NCBI GenBank assembly: GCA_016716525.1
Contig: JADJWE010000001.1
Span: 1,798,001-1,862,000, forward strand
DNA from: Candidatus Flexicrinis affinis
GTDB lineage: Bacteria > Chloroflexota > Anaerolineae > Aggregatilineales > Phototrophicaceae
Reading direction: 5' to 3'
DNA: 64,000 nt
Under the pieces are notes generated by a model. The model had not been told where the DNA came from. It did no database searches and saw only the letters and a list, made by a program, of their open reading frames with translations. Below, in pieces: positions 26,469-33,480 of this stretch; the first letter of the stretch is position 1, and the number at the start of each line of letters is the position of its first letter. The position numbers and the translations under genes were made by a program.

Positions 26469-27293
26469 ATGCCACGCGAACGCGCCGCGCATCATGCGCT
26501 GCTCTCGCTCAACAACGTCGAAGTGATCTATAACGACGTCATCCTCGTGCTGAAGGGCCTCTCGCTGCAGGTACACGAAGGGGAGATCGTCGCGCTGCTA
26601 GGCTCCAACGGCGCCGGCAAGTCGACCACGCTGAAGGCGGTGAGCGGGCTGCTCAAGCCTGAGAATGGTGCCGTCACCGACGGGACAATCGTGTTCGACA
26701 ATCTGTTGATTCAGCACCGTGACGCGGCACAGATCGTGCGCGACGGGGTCTTTCAAGTCATGGAGGGGCGTCGGATCTTCGAGCACCTCAACGTCGAAGA
26801 GAACCTGCGCGCCGGTGCGTATACTGTGAGCGATCCGCAGCAGGTACGCGACCGCATCGAACTCGTTTTCAGCTACTTCCCGCGTTTGTTCGAACGCAGG
26901 TATCAGGTTGCCGGCTTCCTGTCCGGCGGCGAGCAACAGATGTTGGCGATTGGTCGCGCGCTCATGGCGAACCCGCGTGTCATCCTGCTCGATGAGCCAT
27001 CGCTCGGCCTCGCGCCGCTGTTGGTGCGCGAGATCTTCGACATCATCAAGCGAATCAACGACGAGCAGGGCACGACGATCCTGCTGGTCGAACAGAACGC
27101 CAGCCTCGCCCTCTCGATTGCCCACTTTGCGTACATCATGGAGAACGGGCGCATCGTTCTTGACGGTACGCCAGACGATCTACGCAGCAACGCCGACGTG
27201 CGCGAGTTCTACCTCGGCCTGACCGAGGTCGGCCGGCGCAAGAGCTACCGCGATGTCAAGCACTACCGCCGCCGCAAGCGTTGGCTGTCTTAG
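26469..27293 (+). CDS. Liv-type ABC transporter ATP-binding protein LivF (cluster B)
   Basis: A 274-residue LivF-type ATPase. Walker A is GSNGAGKST (residues 46-54), the Q-loop region is VFQVMEGRRIFEHLNVEENL, signature LSGGEQQMLAIGRAL and Walker B VILLDEPSLGLAP are intact, and VEQNAS is the switch. The C-terminus is longer than usual, with a very basic tail after FYLGLTEVGRR (KSYRDVKHYRRRKRW). GGAGG lies just before ATG 26469. It is separated from the binding-protein gene by the hairpin at 26420. Confidence 0.92.
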   Translation: MPRERAAHHALLSLNNVEVIYNDVILVLKGLSLQVHEGEIVALLGSNGAGKSTTLKAVSGLLKPENGAVTDGTIVFDNLLIQHRDAAQIVRDGVFQVMEGRRIFEHLNVEENLRAGAYTVSDPQQVRDRIELVFSYFPRLFERRYQVAGFLSGGEQQMLAIGRALMANPRVILLDEPSLGLAPLLVREIFDIIKRINDEQGTTILLVEQNASLALSIAHFAYIMENGRIVLDGTPDDLRSNADVREFYLGLTEVGRRKSYRDVKHYRRRKRWLS

Positions 27294-27348
27294 CCACGTC
27301 CCGTCTCACGATTCACTTACCAGCTTTGAGTCAATCCTTCAGGCGCGC

Positions 27349-27377
27349 TTAGGCTTCGATTTACTTTTAAGGCCTAA
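27349..27377. promoter_or_regulatory. Inverted repeat upstream of the MarR gene (possible operator)
   Basis: TTAGGC (27349-27354) and GCCTAA (27372-27377) form an inverted repeat in the 125-bp AT-richer gap before the MarR gene, with further TTTAGG half-sites at 27380 and 27396. MarR proteins usually autoregulate from such sites. The half-sites are 17 bp apart, wider than most MarR palindromes, so this is a weak call. Confidence 0.3.
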
Positions 27378-27418
27378 TGTTTAGGGCGTCTATTCTTTAG
27401 GAGTGCTAACGATCGTCC

Positions 27419-27922
27419 ATGTCCGACATCCCCCACCCTCGCGAGATTGCACAGGCGGCACTGGAGATCATCCCATTCATCATGCGTGTGATGAGTGCGG
27501 AGATCCGCTCCGGCGGCCACGATCTTTCGGCGGGCAACATGGGCTTGCTCGGGCAGCTTAACGAGGCCCCGGCCACGCTAGGTCATCTTGCGACGGTTAA
27601 CCGCGTCAGCGCGCCGACGATGTCGAACACCGTCACCGTGCTCGAAGAGCGCGGACTTGTGCGGCGCGTACGCGATACCGAAGACCGGCGCATCGTGCGG
27701 GTCGAGATCACCGATGCCGGGCGCAAACTCCTGAAGGATATTGACCGTTACACGGCCGAGCGCATTAGCGAGTTTCTGGAGCCCCTGACCGACGACGAAC
27801 GCGTGACATTGCTCAGCGGGCTGCGCCTGCTCAGCCAAACGTTCGCCAAGGCGATGGGCAGCTACCGGCCAATGGAACGAATCGGGCATGGTTCGATATC
27901 GGAAGATCAGGACGAGGCGTAG
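27419..27922 (+). CDS. MarR-family transcriptional regulator
   Basis: A 167-residue winged-helix regulator. The DNA-binding part runs from around residue 52 (PATLGHLATVNRVSAPTMSNTVTVLEERGLVRR) to the wing DTEDRRIVRVEITDAGRKL, a textbook MarR pattern. Helices at both ends form the dimer interface. It starts the unit MarR, ATPase, permease, with the ATPase gene nine bases after its stop, so it probably controls the DrrAB-like exporter in response to a small molecule. Operator candidates are the TTAGGC/GCCTAA repeats upstream. Confidence 0.9.
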   Translation: MSDIPHPREIAQAALEIIPFIMRVMSAEIRSGGHDLSAGNMGLLGQLNEAPATLGHLATVNRVSAPTMSNTVTVLEERGLVRRVRDTEDRRIVRVEITDAGRKLLKDIDRYTAERISEFLEPLTDDERVTLLSGLRLLSQTFAKAMGSYRPMERIGHGSISEDQDEA

Positions 27923-27931
27923 AGGCAAGGT

Positions 27932-28906
27932 ATGGATTCCATCAATCGTGAGATCGTTGCGGACAATCTGGTCAAGCGATACGGCGATTTCGCCGCAGTC
28001 GACGGCGTGTCATTCAAGGTCGAAAGCGGCGAAATCTTCGGATTTCTTGGCCCTAACGGCGCAGGCAAGTCGACCACTGTTCAAATGCTGACGACGCTCG
28101 GACTCCCGACGTCTGGGCGTGCCACAGTCGGCGGGTATGACATCGTGTCGCAAGCCGCAGATGTCCGCCGAATCGCCGGTGTCGCGCTGCAGGACATCGG
28201 GCTTGACCCGATCATGAAGTCGCTCGAACTGCTCACCATTCAGGGCCAGCTCTTCGGCGAGACGCGTCGAGATGCGCTGAAACGGGCCCACAAGCTGCTC
28301 GATATTGTCAAGCTGTCGGAGTACAAGGACCGGCGAGTTGGCAAGTACTCGGGCGGTATGCGGCGCCGCCTCGATCTAGCGCTGGCGCTGGTGCACCGGC
28401 CGGAGATTCTGTTCCTTGACGAACCCACCACCGGCCTCGACCCGGCCAGCCGACGCGACATTTGGGCGGAAGTCCGGCGCCTAAATCGCGAATACAACAT
28501 GACCATCTTCCTCACGACCCAGTATCTGGAGGAAGCCGACGAACTGGCCGACCGCATCGCGATCATCAACCGCGGGCAAATCGTCAGCGAAGGTCAGCCG
28601 GCAGCGCTCAAGGCTGCGCTGGGCAAGGAATCGGTGAACGTGACCCTGCGCGATACCGTAAGCGCCGAGCGCGCCGCCGAGACGCTCAAGGATATGTTCG
28701 AGAAGACCCAGATCGATCGGCGCACCGTTCGCCTGTACCGTGCCAACGCCGCCGAAGTCGTCCCCGCCGTGGTCAACCGTTTGACCAGCGCCGACCTCGA
28801 AGCGGTTTCGCTCACGCTCACCCAGCCGACTCTCGACGACGTGTTCCTCGAAGTCACGGGACAGCGGTTCGAAGTCGAAGAAGAATCCGTTCCCGCCGAA
28901 GCCTAA
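27932..28906 (+). CDS. Daunorubicin-resistance-type ABC exporter ATP-binding protein (DrrA-like)
   Basis: A 324-residue ABC ATPase of the DrrA/NodI-type group. The core (residues 1-225) has Walker A GPNGAGKST, the Q-loop VALQDIGLDP, signature YSGGMRRRLDLALAL and Walker B ILFLDEPTTGLDP. After it comes a C-terminal DUF4162-like domain (about residues 230-310) ending LTLTQPTLDDVFLEVTG, diagnostic of this family. It works with the permease 34 bp downstream as a polytopic ABC-2 exporter of drugs or lipids. It follows the MarR gene. Confidence 0.9.
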   Translation: MDSINREIVADNLVKRYGDFAAVDGVSFKVESGEIFGFLGPNGAGKSTTVQMLTTLGLPTSGRATVGGYDIVSQAADVRRIAGVALQDIGLDPIMKSLELLTIQGQLFGETRRDALKRAHKLLDIVKLSEYKDRRVGKYSGGMRRRLDLALALVHRPEILFLDEPTTGLDPASRRDIWAEVRRLNREYNMTIFLTTQYLEEADELADRIAIINRGQIVSEGQPAALKAALGKESVNVTLRDTVSAERAAETLKDMFEKTQIDRRTVRLYRANAAEVVPAVVNRLTSADLEAVSLTLTQPTLDDVFLEVTGQRFEVEEESVPAEA

Positions 28907-28939
28907 CACCACAGCCCGAATTCTAGAGGAGATCACCCC

Positions 28940-29776
28940 ATGACTGCGATCACCCGCAGCACGACGACGCTTGCTGCAACCATGGATGGCCGTTCCCGCG
29001 TGATGCCGTTTGTCGGCCAAGTATTCATGCTGACGTGGCGCACGCTCGTCACCAACTTCCGAGTGCCGGCGGTCGTCCTGCCGCCAATCGTCATCAGCGC
29101 CTTCTTCCTGCTGGTGTACCAATCGACGCTGGGCGGGGCGTCGGGATTTATCCCCGGCCTGCGCGGGCAGAGCTACCTCGGCTTCATCCTTCCGCTGTCG
29201 GTCGTGAGCGCGGCTCTGAGCGGCGCAGGCGTGGCCGGGCAGAGCATCGTGCGCGACATCGACAACGGCTACTTCGATAAGTTGATGCTGACGCCGGTCA
29301 GCCGTGCAGCGCTGCTGCTTGGGCCGATGCTTGCCGGTGCTGTCATCCTCGCGCTGCAGACCAGCGTCGTCGTCGGGCTTGCAGTCCTGCTCGGCCTTGA
29401 GCCGGCGACTGGATTTGCCGGCATCCTCGGCGTGATCGGCTTCGCGCTGTTCCTCGGCACGGGCTTCGCCGGCTTCACTGTGGGAATCGCGCTGTTCAGC
29501 GGTAACGCGGCGGCGACACAGGGCGCGAGCTTCATCTTCTTCCCGCTGTCGTTCCTCGCGCCGACGTTCGTTCCGCTGGAGCTGCTCACGGGCTGGATCA
29601 AGACGGCCGCACAGTTCAACCCGATCACGTACATCCTCGACGCGATGCGAACGATCTTGAACACAGGATGGGACACCGATATCATACTGCGCGGCCTGTC
29701 AAGCTGCGCGGTGCTGGCAGTCGTGTTGTTCGCCTTCGCGACCTTCGCCCTGCGCGCGCGCACCAAGCGGCGCTAG
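28940..29776 (+). CDS. ABC-2 type transporter permease (DrrB-like)
   Basis: A 278-residue membrane protein with six hydrophobic segments, including PAVVLPPIVISAFFLLVYQST (residues 42-62), SYLGFILPLSVVSAALSGAGVAGQSIVRDIDNGYFDKLMLTPVSR, the ABC-2 permease hallmark, and ATGFAGILGVIGFALFLGTG. GAGGAGAT sits before the ATG. It pairs with the DrrA-like ATPase. A hairpin with T tract (29801-29825) ends the unit. Confidence 0.88.
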   Translation: MTAITRSTTTLAATMDGRSRVMPFVGQVFMLTWRTLVTNFRVPAVVLPPIVISAFFLLVYQSTLGGASGFIPGLRGQSYLGFILPLSVVSAALSGAGVAGQSIVRDIDNGYFDKLMLTPVSRAALLLGPMLAGAVILALQTSVVVGLAVLLGLEPATGFAGILGVIGFALFLGTGFAGFTVGIALFSGNAAATQGASFIFFPLSFLAPTFVPLELLTGWIKTAAQFNPITYILDAMRTILNTGWDTDIILRGLSSCAVLAVVLFAFATFALRARTKRR

Positions 29777-29800
29777 TCTGCTCAATTCGTCGTGACTCGG

Positions 29801-29825
29801 CGGGCGGCCTATCGGTCGCCCGTTT
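29801..29825 (+). terminator. Terminator after the DrrAB-like unit
   Basis: CGGGCGGCC and GGTCGCCCG pair over nine positions (one G-U) around a TATC loop, then TTT. It begins 25 bp after the permease stop. Likely a Rho-independent terminator of moderate strength. Confidence 0.55.
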
Positions 29826-29933
29826 CGATTCGCGGGCAGGTTCGCCGGAATCGCCCACCCCGGTTGCGCGTTTCTCGAAACCCTCATATCGTGAACCTAT
29901 CGCGGGCTTCATTTACCTTGAGGGAGAATCTTC

Positions 29934-30392
29934 ATGAAGCACATGCGCAGCATTTTCGCCTTGATGATGGTTATACTGGTCGCAGCGGCCTGTCAACAAG
30001 GCGGTTCGTCCGGCGGGGGTGGTGGTGGCGGAAGCACGAGCGGCTCGCCGACTGACGTGGCCAAGACGTTCTTTGAGGCGGCGTTTGCAGGCGACGCCGA
30101 TGGCGCACGCGCGGCGCTCTGCGAGGCTCAGGCCGGGGAAGCAGAAGCGATTGCGCAGGCGTTTGGCGGTCTCGCTGCGGCAGTACCGGGCGTAGAGGTC
30201 ACGTTCGACTTCTCCGAGCTGACCTATACCGCCAGCGACGTTACCGACACGACCGCCACGGTCGCAGTAGGCGGCGAAATATCGGTGACTGCCGCAGGTG
30301 TCGAGCAGGCGGTTCCCGTTGACGGCATTCCGCCGCTGCAGGTTGTCGTCGAAAACGGCGCGTGGAAGCTCTGCCCGACAAACGAGGGATAA
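29934..30392 (+). CDS. Small lipoprotein, DUF4878-like
   Basis: A 152-residue predicted lipoprotein. The N-terminus is a signal peptide ending in the lipobox VAAAC with Cys20, followed by a Gly/Ser-rich linker (GGGGGGGSTSGS) and an NTF2-like or DUF4878-like domain (PTDVAKTFFEAAFAGDADGARAAL, then alternating strands ending VVVENGAWKLC). Such domains are small alpha/beta cones of unknown role. GAGGGAGA precedes the ATG. It sits alone between two terminators, with a promoter for the next operon overlapping its own terminator. Confidence 0.72.
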   Translation: MKHMRSIFALMMVILVAAACQQGGSSGGGGGGGSTSGSPTDVAKTFFEAAFAGDADGARAALCEAQAGEAEAIAQAFGGLAAAVPGVEVTFDFSELTYTASDVTDTTATVAVGGEISVTAAGVEQAVPVDGIPPLQVVVENGAWKLCPTNEG

Positions 30393-30407
30393 AAGACGGC
30401 CGCTGTT

Positions 30408-30436
30408 TTGACAAGCTCAGCGTGACGCGATAGACT
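30408..30436 (+). promoter_or_regulatory. Sigma-70-type promoter of the Aap-like operon, overlapping a terminator
   Basis: TTGACA (30408-30413), exactly 17 bp, then TAGACT (30431-30436). The predicted transcription start is near 30443, 72 bp upstream of the binding-protein ATG. Its -10 lies on the left arm of the intrinsic terminator at 30432-30466. Confidence 0.62.
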
Positions 30437-30466
30437 GCCCTGCATGGCTTGTGGGGCAGTCTTTTT
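30432..30466 (+). terminator. Intrinsic terminator of the lipoprotein gene
   Basis: Perfect arms AGACTGCCC (30432-30440) and GGGCAGTCT (30454-30462) with a 13-base loop, running directly into TTTTT. It is a textbook Rho-independent terminator 40 bp after the lipoprotein stop. Confidence 0.8.
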
Positions 30467-30514
30467 GATTCCCTGCGTGCCAGTAGCGTTTTTGTTCGAG
30501 TGGAGGTTGTAACC

Positions 30515-31543
30515 ATGCTAAGGAAAGCACTGGTCTTTACCCTTGCCGCCGCGGTGCTGATGCTCGCCATCGCACCTGTGGCCGCTCAGGCCGAGGTCGG
30601 CCCGATCACACAGCGCATCATTGATCGCGGATCGTTGATCTGCGCCGTGAACGCGATCGTCCCCGGTTTCGGTTCACAGAACGATGCCGGTGAGTTCAGC
30701 GGATTCGACATCGATGTCTGCCGGGCTGTCGCCGCTGCAATTCTCGGTGATGCCAACGCGGTAACGTACCGCGCCATCACCGCGGCTGAGCGCCCGACGG
30801 TGTTGGCCTCGGGCGAGGCAGACATGATCAGCCGTAACACGACGTGGACGCTGCAGCGCGACACCGAGTGGGGCGCCACGTTCGCACCGACCACCTATTA
30901 CGATGGCGCGGGCTTCATGGTCAAGACGGCCTCGGGTGCTGCCACAATCGAAGACCTCGAAGGCGGCACGATCTGCACCAACGCCGGCACGACCACTGAG
31001 CTGCAGGTCACCGACGCGTTCACCGAACGCGGTCTGACCTTCAACCTGCAGACCTATCAGGACTTCGACGCCGTGATGGCCGCGTTCGACTCTGATGCTT
31101 GCGACGCCGTGTCGACCGACCAGTCCGGTCTGATTTCGCGCCGTGCGACCTCGGCCGACCCCGGCTCGTACACCATCCTTCCGATCGTTATCAGCAAGGA
31201 GCCACTCGGCCCGTTGAGCCCGCAGAGCGACGAGCAGTTCGCCGACATCATCCGTTGGACGGTCTGGGGCCTGATCACCGCTGAGGAACTCGGTGTGACC
31301 AGCGAGAACGTCAACGATATGCTGGCTTCCGACAACGTCGACATCCAGCGCCTGCTGGGCCAGAACAACAACAACGCTGGCGCGTATCTCGGTATCGCCA
31401 ACGACTTCATGGTGACCGTGCTTAGCGCGGTCGGCAACTACGGCGAAATCTTTGATCGCCACCTCACCCCGCTGGGTGTGGAGCGCGGCGTCAACGCGCT
31501 GTGGACGAACGGTGGTCTGATCTACGCGCCGCCGTTCCGTTAA
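30515..31543 (+). CDS. Polar amino-acid ABC transporter substrate-binding protein (AapJ-like)
   Basis: A 342-residue exported type II binding protein of the general amino-acid transporter AapJ group. It starts with a signal peptide (hydrophobic VFTLAAAVLMLAIAPVAAQA) and then DRGSLICAVNAIVPGFGSQ, GFDIDVCRAVAAAILGD, the Ser/Arg motif MISRNTTWTLQRDTEWGATFAPTTYYDG and TDQSGLISRR. These match the AapJ family rather than GlnH. The ATG at 30515 follows GGAGG. It heads an operon with two permeases and an ATPase. A hairpin with T tract (31560-31599) follows, consistent with differential expression. Confidence 0.9.
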   Translation: MLRKALVFTLAAAVLMLAIAPVAAQAEVGPITQRIIDRGSLICAVNAIVPGFGSQNDAGEFSGFDIDVCRAVAAAILGDANAVTYRAITAAERPTVLASGEADMISRNTTWTLQRDTEWGATFAPTTYYDGAGFMVKTASGAATIEDLEGGTICTNAGTTTELQVTDAFTERGLTFNLQTYQDFDAVMAAFDSDACDAVSTDQSGLISRRATSADPGSYTILPIVISKEPLGPLSPQSDEQFADIIRWTVWGLITAEELGVTSENVNDMLASDNVDIQRLLGQNNNNAGAYLGIANDFMVTVLSAVGNYGEIFDRHLTPLGVERGVNALWTNGGLIYAPPFR

Positions 31544-31559
31544 GACATAGGTGATGTGA

Positions 31560-31599
31560 ACGCGGCGGGGACGAGGTCTGTTCCCCGCCGCGTCGTTTT
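31560..31599 (+). terminator. Hairpin with T tract between AapJ-like and AapQ-like genes
   Basis: Perfect 12-bp arms ACGCGGCGGGGA (31560-31571) and TCCCCGCCGCGT (31582-31593) and a CGTTTT tail. It would act as a strong partial terminator inside the operon, 16 bp after the binding-protein stop. Confidence 0.7.
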
Positions 31600-31625
31600 A
31601 GAGGTGGTAACGAGAGCGGTTCAAC

Positions 31626-33479
31626 ATGGCCTATATCCAGAAATTGATCCCGCCCCGCTATCTTAGGCTAGCATTCGCGGTTTTCTTTCTCGCTGTTCTG
31701 TTGCTGCCTTATTGGTTCGAAGTCATCGCACCTTCCTCCGGCGAGCTGCAGGGCTATCGCATTACAGGTATCGGCGATGACGCTGTTTGGCTGTTGTACG
31801 TCGCCGCTGGCCATGCGCTGGTCGGCGCAGTGCTCGGGTTTGTCGGTGCTATAAGCGGCCCGAATGCGCGCCTCGTGCTGGTGTTTGCAGGCGTCTTGGC
31901 CGCCGCGTATTTCATATTACGGCTGCTGGTCCCTGCCTCCATCGCATTGGACCCTGCGGGTATCGATCCGGCTGTTGCGCTGCAACCTGCTGCGGGGTAT
32001 TGGGCCGGGCTGATCGCTACGGCTGTACTCCTCGCGCAGTTTGTCCTGATTCGCGCCGACGGGCGCATCGATGACAAAAAGCTGCCCCTACCGCTTCGGA
32101 TCGGCGCACGATTGCTCGGAGACGAGCGGCTGATTAAGGCGGCGCTCCAGCTCGCGTTTACAGCAATCGTGATTGTCGCCGCAATCGGGCTGGCTCGCAG
32201 CGTGGATTCATCGCTCCGCGAGAAGAATCTGGCGCCGAACTTCGACTTCTGGAGCACGCGTGCTGGCTTCAGCATCGGTGGCGCAGAAGGCTACTACTCG
32301 CCCGACGAATCCTACTGGCGGGCCTACGTCGTCGGTGTCGAAAACACGATCCGGGTCGTCATTCTGGGCCTGCCGCTTGCGACCATCGTCGGAATCTTCT
32401 TTGGCGTCTGCTTGCTAAGTACGAATTTCCTCGTGAAGACCATCGCGCGGGTCTACGTCGAGATTCTGCGCAATACGCCGCTGCTGGTACAACTGTTTGC
32501 GTGCTATTTCATCCTTGTGTTGACGCTGCCGGCAATCCGGTTTGCGATCGAGTTTCCGCAAGGCAACCCGCTCGTCGCCTTATCCAACCGTGGCTTGGTA
32601 CTGCCAGCGTTCTACCCCACTGACCGCTTCATTCCATTTGCCGTGATCGCCGTCGTCGGGTTCGTGATGGCATACGTCGTACACCGCGAACTCGGCCAAA
32701 TCTCCGAAAAGACCGGAAAACCGACGCCGAAGCTGTGGATTGCGCTGGGTATCGTCGCTGCGGCGGTCGTCATTGGATGGGGTGTTGCGACGTTTGCCCC
32801 TGCTCCCGAAACCGTAACAGTCGCAAGCGGCAGCGAAACGGTCGAAATGCCGGTTGGCGAGGCGATGTCGCAGAATCTGCTGACGAACGAACAGCTTCGC
32901 GAGGTGTCGCGGTCCCCGCTGGTGATGGAACAGCCACGGCGTCAGGGCTTGCGGTACGTCTCGGGCGTCAACTATTCCGGCGAGTACATCGCGCTCCTGC
33001 TTGGACTCGTCATCTACACGTCGGCGTTCGTCGCCGAGATCGTTCGGGCCGGCATTCAGGCGGTCGACAAGGGACAGGTCGAGGCAGCGCGCGCACTGGG
33101 CTTCGGCTATAGCAAGACGCTGCGGCTCATCATCTTGCCGCAAGCCCTCCGCGTAATCATTCCGCCGATGGGCAATCAGTATTTGAACCTCGCCAAGAAC
33201 TCGAGCCTCGCGATCGCGATCTCGTATGCCGACCTGTTCCAAGTTAGCAACACCATCATCAACCAGTCCGGGCAAACGGTCTCCGTGTTCGTCATCATCA
33301 TGGCGACGTACCTCACCATGAGTCTGCTCATCTCATACGTCATGAACACAGTCAACAGCCGGTTCCAGTTGGTCACGCGTTCGCCGCAATCAGGCGGCGG
33401 CCTATTCGCGATCTTCGCGCCGCACGGGGCAATAGGATCGCTTGTCCGCAAAGCCGTGCCGCAGCGGGGAGGCAGATGA
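31626..33479 (+). CDS. Polar amino-acid ABC transporter permease (AapQ-like), extended
   Basis: A 617-residue permease, longer than the usual 400 or so of AapQ. The AapQ pattern is clear: LAPNFDFWSTRAGF, NTIRVVILGLPLATIVGIFFGVCLLS, LRNTPLLVQLFACYF, the large periplasmic loop, QPRRQGLRYVSGVNYSGEYIALLLGLVIYTSAFVAEIVRAGIQAV and the EAA loop DKGQVEAARALGFGYSKTLRLIILPQALRVIIPPMGNQ. Extra material is an N-terminal set of three to four spans (residues 15-190) and a roughly 90-residue loop of spans plus a polar segment (around 340-440). It is the partner of the frameshifted AapM-like permease immediately downstream (one-base gap). Confidence 0.86.
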   Translation: MAYIQKLIPPRYLRLAFAVFFLAVLLLPYWFEVIAPSSGELQGYRITGIGDDAVWLLYVAAGHALVGAVLGFVGAISGPNARLVLVFAGVLAAAYFILRLLVPASIALDPAGIDPAVALQPAAGYWAGLIATAVLLAQFVLIRADGRIDDKKLPLPLRIGARLLGDERLIKAALQLAFTAIVIVAAIGLARSVDSSLREKNLAPNFDFWSTRAGFSIGGAEGYYSPDESYWRAYVVGVENTIRVVILGLPLATIVGIFFGVCLLSTNFLVKTIARVYVEILRNTPLLVQLFACYFILVLTLPAIRFAIEFPQGNPLVALSNRGLVLPAFYPTDRFIPFAVIAVVGFVMAYVVHRELGQISEKTGKPTPKLWIALGIVAAAVVIGWGVATFAPAPETVTVASGSETVEMPVGEAMSQNLLTNEQLREVSRSPLVMEQPRRQGLRYVSGVNYSGEYIALLLGLVIYTSAFVAEIVRAGIQAVDKGQVEAARALGFGYSKTLRLIILPQALRVIIPPMGNQYLNLAKNSSLAIAISYADLFQVSNTIINQSGQTVSVFVIIMATYLTMSLLISYVMNTVNSRFQLVTRSPQSGGGLFAIFAPHGAIGSLVRKAVPQRGGR

Positions 33480-33480
33480 G

